Shown: positions 1 through 12,178 of the stretch, one piece after another
How positions within the stretch are numbered: the stretch's first letter is position 1
Layout of the letters: every line of letters starts with the position of its first letter
Assembly: GCA_028583415.1 (NCBI GenBank)
Contig: CM053266.1
Coordinates: 4,783,217-4,847,216 of the forward strand
DNA length: 64,000 nucleotides
Direction of reading: 5' to 3'
From: Protea cynaroides
Taxonomy: Eukaryota; Streptophyta; Magnoliopsida; Proteales; Proteaceae
Program-made: the position numbers and the translations under genes
The notes under the pieces: generated by a model
Databases searched by the model: none
What the model was told of the DNA's origin: nothing
What the model saw: the letters and a program-made list of their open reading frames with translations, nothing else

Positions 1-1863
1 GCACACATCATGGCTTAGTGAGTAGCCAAAACAATGCAACAATACATATGCATGCAAAAAGTCAATTTATATCTTTGGTCCGGTATATAAGTTTGCAGTA
101 TGCTATAGAAAGGTTTAGGTAGCCAAAGGTCACGTTTATTGACTCCGCCTCTATACACGAGTGTGTGACGTTACCCGAAGATCACGTTTATCATCAACTC
201 ACATGCACCCAACCATGAACATTATATAACAAAGGTTACGTTTATTGCTATATAGTGCCATACCAACACGTAAGCCCCTGTTGGCGAGGGCTACAAACTG
301 GGCTCGCAACTAACCAATCCTAATGCCAAACAGTGTATCCAAGGTCTCACCCTAGCATCCCTCAGAATGTCCATAGAGATAGAGCTAAGGCCCCCCGATA
401 GAGTCAAAGACTACAAGGACCGAGACCACCTCCCCTGATACTTTACGACATAATAGTTCTGCTAAAGTAATGGCGATACGACGATGCTAATGCACAAGAC
501 TTGAGTTAGAGATAGAGCTAAAGTGCTGAGACCCACCAAAGGTTAACGTTTATTGACGTTCTCATCACACCTCCCCTGAACTCGCTCGCATCAAGCACAT
601 CAACCACACACATACAAGCACATGCCTATTCCTATCATCATCATCATCATCATGTTATAAACAATAAAGTAAATATGCATGAACAAGTAATAGAAATATT
701 GGATGGCATGCTGTATGCACATTACAAACATATTCACATAGAATCAAGCATAGCACAGGATTCAAGAAATAGAAAACAGTTTATTATTAACCACTTTAGT
801 TTGGAGTTAAGGTTCCTCACCTTAGCTTGCTAATAGATACTTTTCTAAGCTTTAAAATCACCTTTATAATGTTATTATATTTCTAGAAGACCTAACAAAG
901 TCGATAGAATTTAATTAGAATTTATTCGTAATTAAAAACTACTCTGTTAACTGAGGGTCGGAGGTAGGGTCGATGCTAGGGTCGATGGGTCTATCGACCC
1001 TCCCCTCTTTCTGGACTTCCCAAATGCTGAGGGTCGATGGTCAGGAATACCTAGGGTCGGATGGTCATCGACCCTCGGTGCGACCCTTGGTGCACTTTGG
1101 TCCAATTTCCACTTTTTAGTCCATTCTTCGTGTTTGGGGTTCTATGGCTTGCTCCTACATCCCATTCTACATTCATTCCATGGTCTGAAACCATGTATAA
1201 TCCATCAAAATAGTTTTTATGCATTCTCCTATGGTTTCCATAAAAACCTAACCATAGCTTAATGGTTTTGGGTTTCTCCGAGATCACTCTCTCAACAATA
1301 ACTAACCTAAGGTCTGTAGAAACTTATGGAATTAGTATCCATACCTGAGGAGATAACTTTTCCTCTGAATTTCTTCTCTTTTTTGCTAAGTTCTCTTGCT
1401 TGCCTCTCTTCTTCCTCTTTTCCTTCTCCTCTCTTTCTCTCAATTCAATTAGGGTTGTGAAAGGAGTGAAAGTGGCTTAGGGACATCCTTTAAATAGACT
1501 AGGAACATCCTAAATAAGTCCCATTGGGATTTTGGAAAGAATCCCCATCAAAAAATTTAGAAATTTCCTAATTTCTATATTCGGCAGAAACCGAGGGTCG
1601 ATGGGAGGGTCGATGATCCCGTTGACCCTAGGGTCTTAAGCTGTCCGACCCTCCCTTCAAAACTGAGGGTCTGACTCTCTGTTTTGGGAGGTCCGACCCT
1701 GCTTAGCTGGGTATGCGACCCTTCCCCTATTTTAAGTGTTTTTGGGTCGATTTGATACTTGGGATCTCGATCTCCTTCACGCCCTTGGTCCATTTGACTC
1801 GACCATGATGGGTAAACCTAGTTCAAGGTGGTAAGACCGGGTTAGATTGACACGGGTCTTACA
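1..1863 (-). repeat. LTR G, minus orientation, left end outside window
   Basis: Right part of a chromovirus LTR read on the minus strand. It ends at 1863 with GGGTCTTACA, the complement of the family's LTR start TGTAAGACCC. It carries the family landmarks: the repeated TAGCTCTATCTCTA word (complement near 365-390 and 505-520), an ATG/CAT trinucleotide run near 638-652, and two clusters of GGGTCG/CGACCC words at about 950-1095 and 1590-1730. H sequence resumes abruptly at 1864, so G lies inside LTR H. Its left end and target-site duplication are outside the window, so solo LTR versus full element cannot be decided. Confidence 0.85.
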
Positions 1864-1979
1864 TACACGCAGAAAGGGCACTCGTATGAACCGTCATGCT
1901 CATCCTCTCCTGCCTGTACATCCAACGTAGCAACACCACCATACGCCTGAGCGTTCACATAATCGTCCACCGAGTAACC
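1864..1979 (-). CDS. LTR terminal exon-like ORF, copy in LTR H (truncated by G)
   Basis: Minus-strand reading frame that follows a GATGCAG|GT acceptor-like site. It encodes 38 codons of the peptide that is 40 codons long in other LTRs of the window. The core reads V-D-D-Y-V-N-A-x-x-Y-G-x-V-A-T-L-D and the tail is acidic and Cys-containing. It aligns to the other copies without a single indel although many bases differ. The last codons and the stop were cut off when LTR G inserted at 1863/1864. Function unknown. Confidence 0.45.
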
Positions 1980-3939
1980 TGCATCAATATCTAAAGCAAT
2001 GTACGTACAAAGGGTGAGCTCACAACTTAGCTCAGTAAGACAATCAGACAGTTTCACAATATTATGCATGAGTAACAATCATTTTATGCTGTGGTCTGGT
2101 TTAAGTTTATAATGTGCTATAAAAAGGTTTGGATGCCCCTGCACCTCTATCCACGAGTGTGTGGCACCACATGGAATCACACCACCACCGGCCCACATGC
2201 ACCCATCATGGAATAGAGATAGAGCTAAGATATCCCCGTACCTCCTCTGATGCTTTACCCATACCAGTACCTAAACCCCCTACTGGCCAGGGCTCGCAAA
2301 CTGGGCTCACAACTAACCAATCCTATATGTCATCAATGTACGCTCTATCCCAGCACAGCCGTCTACGGCATAGAGATAGAGCTAGAGCGTGCAGGCTGGG
2401 CTGGAGACCACAATACCTCACCTCCTCTTGATACCCTATCAGCAACTAACACACTAAGATAGAACAATACGCAGGTAGACCCTATCCCAACATAACTTCC
2501 TACGGCATAGAGATAGAGCTAAAGCATCGTGGACAAGCCAGCGTCGACCTCGGAGACCACACTGCCACATAACCATGGCCAGGCCAGCATCAACATCGGA
2601 GACCATCGTACCACGACCTTCCCCTGATGCCCCACTCGTACCAAGCATGTTAAGATAGAATACTATAAAAAGTGTCAGTGTGAGGAATGATCCCAGGCCC
2701 ATGCCCCACTCCACACACTAACGAAAATAATCACATGCTTAACAATCACATCCTATCAATGCATGAACAATAATAATAACTGAAAGTAAAGGATGGCATG
2801 TGAATATGCACAAACATCACATCATATATATTCAGTGTTAATAGCAAAGATTTACTGTCCATTAATTATTAGGTTTAGGTCAGATTCCCTTACCTGACGC
2901 TCGTTTGATAGCTTGCTCCACGTCGCAAGATCCAAACGTAAAGTCACAAAGTCCCACAATATTATTAGGGTTTCATTAGAATATTTTTCTTAGAGTTTCA
3001 TGTTGGTCGGAAACCAACAAGATTACAAAATACCCTCACAGAGCTGACCGGTGGCATGTACTGGTCGCAGCTCTGTGGGGAAGAATGGCGACCGGTATGG
3101 TCAGCCGGTCCCCACAGACCAGTCCCCCGAAAGATACCGGTGGCAACATACCGGCCGCACTGTGTGCAACCGGTATAGTCGACCGGTATGCCTCTGGAAG
3201 ACCATACTTAGGTTTTTCGACTGCCGTCGATCATCCTCCATGTATTTCTAGGGTTTTTCCTATCCATTCTAAATCTGAGCTTTGAGTTAGAGTTATCTCC
3301 AACTCATTCAAGTTTAGTTTCGATGAATATCATCTCGAAACTCGAATCTAGGGTTTGACAGAAACTTAGGGTTTAATATCCAATTTAGGGTTTTAGATCA
3401 ATACCTACTTTGCATAGTATTGGTCCACCCCTATTACTATCCTAGAGTCATAGGGTAAGAAGAATAGTTAAAACACTTACCGTCGACTGGCGTAAAGTGA
3501 GCGTCGTCGAACGGCAATGGCGGCACCTCCTTCCTAATCCTAGCTCCTTTTCCTTTCCAACCTCTTTCTCTTCTCTAGGGTTTGTGAGAGACAATGGAAA
3601 GGATTTGAGGAGGTTTAAGGGTGTTTATATAGGCTAGAATTAGGGTTTAGTAACCCTATTAGGATTAGGAAGGTTCAGGCATTAGGGTTTAGGGAAGTGG
3701 GACCCTCAGAAGTCAATTTTTGGATCTCCGTACTCAACTGCACAGAGCTGACCGGTCAACTGGTACCAAGACCGGTACCATCGACCGGTCAACATAAAAT
3801 CAGGTTGATTTGATTGTCTTTGGTTCGATTTCGTACCTGTTTGTCATCCGCTCGTCCCGTCTGGCCCGGTGATGATCGAAAGACCTGCTACGACACAAAA
3901 CCAAGGTTTAGACCGGGTTTACGGAGTGCGGGTCTTACA
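1864..3939 (-). repeat. LTR H, minus orientation, diverged subfamily
   Basis: A more diverged LTR of the same family, interrupted by G at its left edge and ending at 3939 with GGGTCTTACA. It keeps the terminal exon-like ORF, the TAGCTCTATCTCTA words and the AT-rich promoter region. In place of GGGTCG words it has clusters of ACCGGT/GACCGGT palindromes at about 3045-3195 and 3735-3792. A strong donor-like CG|GTAAGT is seen on the minus strand near 3482. H is itself embedded in the plus-oriented LTR I, which resumes at 3940. Confidence 0.75.
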
Positions 3940-5696
3940 GGTATGGTCTAGGAGAAACCCAAATCATACATCCATGGGAAGATTTTAATGAAATCCATGG
4001 AGAAATCATGGTAGGCAAAGTAAGGAAGAAACCAAGAGTTCTAAGCCATATAACAAGCATAGAATGGATTATGGAAGTAAGCTATAGGACCCAAACATGA
4101 AAGAATGGACTGTAGAATGATATTTTCGACTCAACCCACAGGGGGTCGCACGTGGGGTCGATTGGGAATCGACCCTACCAGACCACAGGATCGACCCCCA
4201 GTATTTGGGAAGTCCAGGAAAGGTGTGGTCGCACCCAGGGTCGATGGAACATCCGACCCTGGCATCGACCCTACCCTGGGGGTCGCAGTAAACTGCTACC
4301 CTACCTGCGACCCACCCTGCGACCCGTGCTTATCAGCAAGTCTAAAAGTGTCGGAATGACTACCAACCAAAATCTATCGACTTGTTAGGATTTCCTATTG
4401 ATATAAAAGTGATTTTAAAGCTTAAAAGAGGATCAACACTCAAGCAAAGGTAAGGGAACAAGACCTAAACTAATTGGCTAATAATAAACTATTTTTATTT
4501 TCTTAAGTCTAATGCCATGACTGATTCTATGCGTGTATGCTTGTAATGTGTATTTAACATGTCATCCAATATTCCTGCTATTAATGTTCATGCATATTTA
4601 ATTCTATTTTGTTTATAACATGATGATGATGATGATGATAGGAATAGACATGTGAATTTATGTGTATGGTTAGTGTGCTTGATGCGAGTGGATTATCAGG
4701 GGAAAAATGTGACATTATGGTTCAGCCTGGTCACTCGACTCTAGCTCTATCTCTACTCAAGTATTGTCCACTGACATCATCGTGTCGCCATTACCTTAGC
4801 AGAACTATTACGTCGTAGGGTATCAGGGGAGGTGGTCTCAGACCGTGTAGTCTTCGACTCTGCTCAGGGGCCTTAGCTCTATCTCTATGGATGTATTGAG
4901 GGATGCTGGGGTGAGGCCATAGGTACACTGTTTGACATTAGGATTGGGCAAGCCCAGTTTGCAAGCCCTCGCCAGCAGGGGCTTACGTGTTAGTATGGGT
5001 AGAGTATCAGGGGAAATGTGATACGATGTGGTCCTAAGCACATTAGCTCTATCTTTATTCCATAGTGGGTGCATGTGGGACGACAATAAACGTTAACCTT
5101 TGGACGGATTCACACACTCGTGTATAGAGGTGAGGCAGCCATCGAACCTTTCTATAGCACATTGCAAACTTATAAACCAGACCACATATATGAATTGAAT
5201 GCATGCATATGTTTGTTGCATTGTTTTGTTTGCTCACTGAGCCGTGATGTGTGCTCACCCTTTTTGATGTCGAATATTTTTAATTGATGATACAGGTACC
5301 ACGGTGGAAGATTATATGAATGCTTCTGTGTACGGGCACGTCGCTGCGATGGAAGCTGAAGACTTAGTGGAAACGTATGAGTCTTCATGCGAGTGCAACA
5401 CATGCATTTTTGATTAGATTTTCATTTAAATTATTAAGAAAATATAATTGATACTTTATTTACTTATGTCTCAGTTGATACAACTTAACTTGATATTTTA
5501 TTTATGATTATCACAGTTAGATTCCTCAGTTCAATTATTATTAAGACTTCTGCTATTGTGTATTTATTCTGATTATGGTTGTGGATGTGTATGGTTTACT
5601 TTCAACGGACACAACCTATTAGAGATCCTGGTTGAACCGTTGGTTTATTAGCGGTTCATCACACCATTCTGAATGGTGTAGAATTGGAGTGTGACA
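3940..5696 (+). repeat. LTR I, plus orientation, right part
   Basis: Right part of a plus-oriented LTR that ends at 5696 with GTGTGACA. It has GGGTCG/CGACCC words at about 4140-4325, a GAT trinucleotide run near 4620-4640, three GCATCAGGGG-like to TAGCTCTATCTCTA repeat units between about 4695 and 5065, and the terminal ORF at 5295-5417. No tRNA primer site follows 5696 (the sequence continues CCAGGTGTTGGG), so this is a solo LTR or the 3' LTR of an element whose body lies to the left. Confidence 0.8.
5295..5417 (+). CDS. LTR terminal exon-like ORF, copy in LTR I (reference copy)
   Basis: Forty codons plus TAG, beginning at a Gly codon split by an acceptor-like ACAG|GT. Visible features are the motif V-E-D-Y-M-N-A, then Y-G-H-V-A-A-M-E-A-E-D, and a tail S-S-C-E-C-N-T-C-I-F-D before the stop. 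Intact copies of the same length occur in LTRs A (both), B (5'), C (both), D, E and J; H is truncated by an insertion, and B (3') and F are broken by indels. Differences between J and I often fall at third codon positions (for example TAT/TAC for Tyr and GGG/GGA for Gly). The purine-rich leader exon upstream has no ATG, so translation might begin at the internal ATG (codon 8 here) or elsewhere. I do not recognise the peptide and assign no function. Confidence 0.5.
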   Translation, partial: GTTVEDYMNASVYGHVAAMEAEDLVETYESSCECNTCIFD

Positions 5697-6689
<993 letters not shown>

Positions 6690-7290
6690 GGGACAACTAT
6701 ATTTTACAAATATGAATCTAGGTCTCCCTGATGCATCGCAGTTTGCCTCACAGGCCATAGAGTCTGGGCATTTATACCAATGCACTGATAATTTAGACTG
6801 GACTGTCTTCTTAGCGAGAGAATTAACTACCATGTTGGCTTATCTAACGCTATGAGTTATTCTCAACTCCACAACGGCAAGGCGTTCTGAAATCATACTC
6901 CATCACTGAATAAAAAACCATGGTATCTTCTTTGATAATAACCACTGAACCACTCCTTCTGAATCCATCTCTGAACATATGTGAGAATAGCCAAGCTTGA
7001 TTCCCTCCTGTATTCCCATCATCACAGCTAGGATTTCAGCGTTGAAGTTATTTTGGACACCAAGATACTTTGATGTTGCAAAGATTACTTCTCCCGATTC
7101 TTTTCTAATCACCATGCCAGCCCCAGCTTCACCCGAATTCCCTAAGGAGCATCCATTAATATTAAGCATACACCAAGGCTCCTTAGGACCGGTCCAACAC
7201 ACTTCTATTGGTGCACGTAGTCTTGCAGTCTTAGTGGCTAATCCAAACAAATGCACAATTTTATGTTTCAACTATATTACTTCTTTGATC
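6690..7290 (-). pseudogene. LINE-type RNase H domain remnant
   Basis: Minus-strand frame encoding an RNase H fold of the kind found at the C-terminus of plant non-LTR retrotransposon polyproteins (RVT_3-like). It has a first-strand motif W-C-M-L-N-I-N-G-C-S (usually N-x-D-G), G-A-G-M-V-I-R, then N-A-E-I-L-A-V-M-M-G, E-M-D-S-E and V-V-Q-W-L. The open part spans 7271-6903. The frame continues past an in-frame stop into V-V-N-S-L-A-K-K, where the family normally has V-A-D-A-L-A-K, so the last catalytic Asp is Asn and the first Asp is Asn too. No reverse transcriptase part is seen upstream. This is a dead fragment. Confidence 0.75.
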
Positions 7291-8425
7291 AAACAATAGT
7301 TGTCTTAGGTAAGTTCTAAAATCATTTTTAAGTCCAGAAAATTGATTGCATGTTGAATCAATGTGAGGAAAAGAAATTTTTTTAGAGTTGTTTGTGTTTC
7401 CAATTGTTAGAGATGATGAACAATGTACTATTCATCAAAACTCCAACAAAGTAAATGTAAAAGTGATGCATGCATGTGTAATATGGAGGAAAATGATTTT
7501 TGTTAATGGTGAACAGTTGCAAAGACTATATCTAAGTCTAATTGATGAGTTAGGAGTGATAGATGGTGGTAATTTCTTATGAAAGCAAGAAGAAGAAGAA
7601 AAATGTAGAAATTTCTATTTTGTTATAAAAAAAAATCCATTAACAATGAAAATGTGAGTTTATGGTTACTGGAAAATGACTTTGGGATGATCCAAATGTT
7701 TCTAAAATGAGGTATGCATGTTTATTAAGAAGTTACAGACCTTTTAATGTCCATTAATGGAGGTTTGAACCAAGGTTGAGGATGACCTTAGATGATCCAA
7801 CCTGTTTTGGGTTAACCCATCATGGGCTGGCAGTATGACCCCTGCTTAGCCGAAGGTGATAACATCCTATTTATAGATTGGAATTCAATGATTCTTAATG
7901 CGTTCAAAAGGTATCTGAAAGAATCATGTACTGTGCTAAACAGCCACCCAAATTTGGCTCCATCCTACCCAAAGTTCATGTTAAATTCATTACAAATGCA
8001 TGAAAAATCTGGGTATCATTAGTTTTAATAGACTGATTATTTTAGCCATTTCAGATCAATTTTTGGTGAGATTTCTTCTCATAATATTTAGTGATGTGTA
8101 AGGTGTATGTGATTCAAATTTTGGACATTTTCATGGAGTTCTTGGCACTCAAATGAATTTATAATTAAGTAAAGGTTCGTTTTACAAAAACTGCTGTTAC
8201 AGCATGTTTGGGTGTTTAAGTGGTGGGGCTTTCTACCTAGAAGACCTAAATGATAGGAAACCTAAACATATGGTTAGAGGGCTTAATTATGATGTGTTTT
8301 AAGGGATTAAGAAAGAATTTTTAAACTGATTCAAACCTCATATGTTTAGGGTTCAAGTGAGTACAGTATAGGGAAGAAGTTTAAGCTTAGGCCTAAGGAA
8401 GATCATTTTTTATGGAAAAGTTCAG
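7291..8425. other. No recognised gene; probable left part of a degraded LTR-like element
   Basis: Several short open frames, none with a recognisable domain. The segment ends with TTCAG|GTAAGG, a good donor-like site (intron start 8426) that would pair with the acceptor at 9720, as in the LTRs of the main family. Confidence 0.35.
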
Positions 8426-9720
8426 GTAAGGAAACAACACTTTCCTATGGTTTTACTACCATTTTTGGGGTTTGCTCATTCATATTTTAGGGAAGAAATT
8501 GATGTCATTGTTTGTAGAAAGTGAATGAGGTTTTATTATTACTTCCAATTGTATTTATAGTTCAAGAGACTGAGAAAGTAAACTTGTGACAAAAAAAGGT
8601 GAGCAGGTATTTGAATGTAATAGGCCTATATGTGCTGTAATGTATTTATGATATGTTATTATTGAATATTGATGCAATATAATGTTTTAAACGAGGTATA
8701 CCATGCTTGATGGATGAGTAGAAGTATGAACCGGATAATTATGCTGTTATGAATGAGTGTTAAGAACCTATTGGTTATTTAAGTTACAACTGTAATGTTT
8801 GATGTAGTGATGCTATGATGTGAATGCCTAAACTAATACATGAATGCCAAACTTGAATGAGACTTATAAATTGCAAGTAAGTTCTCCTTTAGACAAGAGA
8901 ATTATATGAGATAGACCATGCAAAAGGGATAGGACTGGACTGAAATATTGAACTAAATATTTAATGCATGAGGATGACTATGATGAATGATATGCTCATG
9001 AAGGAACTAGACTCAAGGTTAGAGATAAGGACAAGACAAGAAAAAGGACAATAGTATATGTGCATGAATAAAAGAATACATGTAAAAGAGAAACTAAGGA
9101 AAAAGAGCAAGACCCAACAGCCTGATATGGGGTGAGACCCGATGAGCGGAGTTACAAAGGCAAGACCCGGTAGCCCGATATGGGGTGAAACCCAGTGAGC
9201 GGAGGTACAAAGGCAAGACCCGGCAGCTTGATATGGGGTAAGACCTGATATGTGGAGTTACAAAGACAAGACTCTATAGCCAATAAGAAGGTGATACCCG
9301 ATGAACTGAAATACTAAGACAAGACCCGGTAGCCCGATATGGGGTGAGACCCATTGAGTCAAAGTACCAAGTAAGACTCGATAGTCATAAGAAAGGTGTG
9401 AAACTCGATGAGTCTAAGTACTCCACTAGAACATCTCAAGCAAGGAAAGACAGTGGGACTAAAAGGAATGAACATAGAATGCAATGCAAGCAAGATAAGA
9501 AAACAAATAACGATAAACAAGAGAATATAATAAGAAACTTATCCCAAATGATATGATAAAATTAAGGAAGTATACTATATGAAAGACAATGAATGCAAGG
9601 AAACATGTATATGTTAAATAACTATTTATGATTTATGAATGTATGATGTGTGTAGAACTTACCTTCTAGGTATCTACTCACTAAGTTTTACTCACCCCAG
9701 TTAATTCACATATTTTACAG
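8426..9720 (+). promoter_or_regulatory. Predicted leader intron in a divergent LTR-like sequence
   Basis: Donor CAG|GTAAGG at 8426 and acceptor TATTTTACAG at 9720, about 1.3 kb apart. The block before the acceptor reads CTCACTAAG, TTTTACTCACC, then TTTTACAG. It matches in order and spacing the CTCACTGAGC ... GCTCACC ... GATGCAG block before the terminal ORF of the main LTR family. The segment after 9920 also contains a GACTTCCACTG ... GATTATGG stretch like the main LTRs. I infer a distant relative's LTR; the exact ends are not found. Confidence 0.4.
9108..9425 (+). repeat. 53-bp minisatellite, about six copies
   Basis: Units start with CAAGACCC at 9108, 9161, 9214, 9267 and 9320, exactly 53 bases apart, with a sixth degenerate unit from about 9373. 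Typical content is GGTAGCCCGATATGGGGTGA followed by GACCC and GAGCGGAG. It lies within the predicted leader intron. Confidence 0.9.
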
Positions 9721-10419
9721 GTGAAAACAGTAAGTACCAAAAAAGAAGATAAATGGCAGATGTAGTCCAAGAGGAAGATTAGTCCTCTTGGCAATTTTTT
9801 ATGTTTTATCTGGGTTTTTATGATGTAACTCTTAGTAGTAGATGTTTTAGATGTGTGGGCAGCAACTTCTATATTAAGCTACACCATTGATGTAATCCAA
9901 GTGATTAAGTTTATTTATATAAGAAATAGTGTGGCCACCAGCTCATTATAATGTTTAAGCTTAAGACTTCCACTGAATGTTTAAATAAATGATTATGGAT
10001 CAGAATGGATGAGGAGATAATAGGTATTACAAGTTGGAATGACATGGGTTATGTATAAAAAAAATTCTTACAGGTTTATCCACGCTGGCTTTTATCTTTA
10101 GTTTTACCAGTGATTCATTTCCCTTGCCTGGGAATGGGTTGCTAGATTTAGAACCTAAAGAGTCTGATCTTTCATGGTCACAGAGGAACAACAACAGAAG
10201 AAACCAGAGCTTGATCAGCACCCAAATGTTATGGAGCTAACCGAAGTGATTCGACTTTCAATGTTCATTTTATAATTTCAATGTTGAAGAAACCACTGCA
10301 TAATGAATAGTGATTTGACTTTCAATGTAGAAGTGCCATTGAAATGAATAATGTCCCAAAGTCAAATCAATGTTTCAAAAGTGTTTCAAAGCAGAGTACA
10401 AATTCCTTATGTGGTTCTC
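9721..10419. other. Tail of LTR-like sequence, then unrecognised DNA
   Basis: Directly after the acceptor-like site comes a very short frame with no similarity to the 40-codon ORF of the main family. A GACTTCCACTG ... GATTATGG stretch near 9967-10000 resembles the end part of the main LTRs. No gene is recognised from 10030 to 10419. Confidence 0.35.
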
Positions 10420-11059
10420 CATTAAGACCAAGCGATTGACCTCAAATCTCCTGGAGGTAAGAGAAGCGAATCATTATTCCGGGGATAATGCAAACTCCCT
10501 GGTTTAAGAAAGGGTTCTCCCAGCAAAATCGATTGTCTATTGAAGACTAGTCACTCAAGAAATCGACTCCGCCACCGTCTCCAACAGCAGAAGAGGGGCT
10601 ATTATTAAGCCTTTCCCGAAGCCTTCTCTGCTATTCTTTAATTCTTTCAAGTTTATATCATCGATGTCATCTGGCTCTAATTTATTAAGCTTGTTTGAGG
10701 ACAATAGGAAAGTAGGTTCGTAATTTACGTCCAAGTACTCTGCTTTAGCAATCATGGCAATGCTGGAATCAGTGGCAAAAGGATTGAAGTTTTAGAAAAA
10801 TAAGGTAAAGGATTTCAAGGTTAAAATTCAGGTTGTGGAGGAAGGGCACAAAGGGAAGTTGTCGGTGACTGCGGAGGTGTTCGAGGTGGCACCTGGTGTG
10901 ACCATTTTTGAGTTCTCAAAGTCCATTGGAGATAACTCGCTTGAGTTTATAGAGTTCTGCCACGAGGAGATCGATGACGAAATAATTGATTCAGGCTTTA
11001 GTATCGAGTACGGGAAGATGCAAGGTTTCATGATCAAACAAAAAATGCTTTTCGGGTAG
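10420..11059 (+). pseudogene. CIPK (CBL-interacting protein kinase, SnRK3) pseudogene, C-terminal part
   Basis: Broken plus-strand remnant of a calcium-sensor-interacting Ser/Thr kinase. In order, across different frames: the end of the kinase domain, I-I-P-G-I-M-Q-T-P-W-F-K-K-G-F (about 10472-10520); the NAF/FISL region that binds CBL proteins, F-N-S-F-K-F-I-S-S-M-S-S-G (about 10635-10680), followed by L-F-E-D-N-R-K-V-G-S; and the PPI/regulatory segment, G-K-L-S-V-T-A-E-V-F-E-V-A-P-G then K-S-I-G-D-N-S-L-E-F (10835-10960). At least two frameshifts and in-frame stops (for example after L-K-F near 10790) separate them. The kinase core is not recognisable upstream. I see no introns between the recognisable parts, but many CIPKs lack introns anyway, so a processed origin is not proven. 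Confidence 0.8.
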
Positions 11060-12178
11060 AACCAAGATGTAAGAGACATAAAATTGTAAGCATCCCATTT
11101 TTCCCACTCATTTCTACATGCTCAAACTCTCTCAAGACTGAAGAAGGAGACTAAACATAAAGAAACTGTATGGAACCAAATCTTAGAACCATCTCCATAC
11201 CCTAGATATCCCTCAAGTCACAAACCTACCATATATAGATCCCCTGTGTCATTAGGTCAAAAGTTTCCCTAAGTACCCCTCATAGTGCCCAAACCCTAGG
11301 TTAGGTCAAAAGCTTCCATAAATACCCTCGTGTCACTTGCCCCCCTAAAAGTTCGAAACTACCATATCTAGGCCATCCGGGGCCATCTATGGGTCTAAAA
11401 GCATCAATTATCACTTCAAGGCCATTTTGATAATTTTGGTCAAAGTTAGTCAAACTTGATTACACTTGTCAAAGTTAGTCAAAATTAGTTAAATCTAGTC
11501 AACTACCCCATATATAGTCAATCTAGAATTTTCCTTGTGGTCTTGGATCCATACTTTTCATTGTAGCCCACTTAATCCTATTAGTGCCCCTAAGGTTGAA
11601 CCTACCTTTTCTGACACACCCAAAGTCATTTTTCATCACATAGTCCATCTCTGGCCATTATGAGTTCCTCAGTATCTCTAGTAAAAATTTTGAAAATATA
11701 GGAGAAGGTACAAAAATGACATCCCAGGGGGTCACCCATCCTGAGATTACACTGGCTGTAAGATCCCCTTCCTAAGAGCGGGAGAAAAGAATTATTGGCC
11801 AGCAAATATATAACACAAGATATAGATAACCTGTAATTTTTTTTTTGCTTACATATACCATAATATCCTGTATCACACATTCACACCATAACAATCCATA
11901 AATATTAACATAGCAGCGGAAACAAAGTTAGTTACTTAATATACATATCTGGTAGCCATTTAAAATACATCCTTAAGTTCTCATATTACAAAAATATATC
12001 AAAAGCTGTGGCTATACACCCAAAAACCTGTAGCCACACATATCCCAAAGTAAACAGCAACTATTTACTAGTTTCACATTAAAAATCTGTCCACAAAAGA
12101 AACAAAAATGGCAAGTGGTTCAGTGGCCATCTTGGTCTTCTGCACAAGTCATAACTGGTTGCTCATTTGCTTGTTCAT
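11060..12178. other. Unrecognised DNA, then terminal part of a minus LTR-like sequence
   Basis: 11060-11870 holds no gene I recognise; a GTCAAAGTTAGTCAAA-like word recurs near 11443-11510. From about 11880 an ATAGCAGCGGAAAC stretch resembles the complement of the ends of the main LTRs (AATAGCGGAAGTC), suggesting the tail of a distant minus-oriented LTR. A short acidic frame (minus, about 12178-12120, D-E-Q-A-N-E-Q-P ...) follows the acceptor-like site. Confidence 0.35.

Noticed and set aside
7388..8022. Short ORFs at 7388-7582 and 7822-8022
   Set aside because: No recognisable domain, no second copy in the window and ordinary length for chance frames.
9108..9425. Possible CRISPR-like array from regular 53-bp spacing
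   Set aside because: Units are contiguous tandem repeats without unique spacers, in plant DNA.
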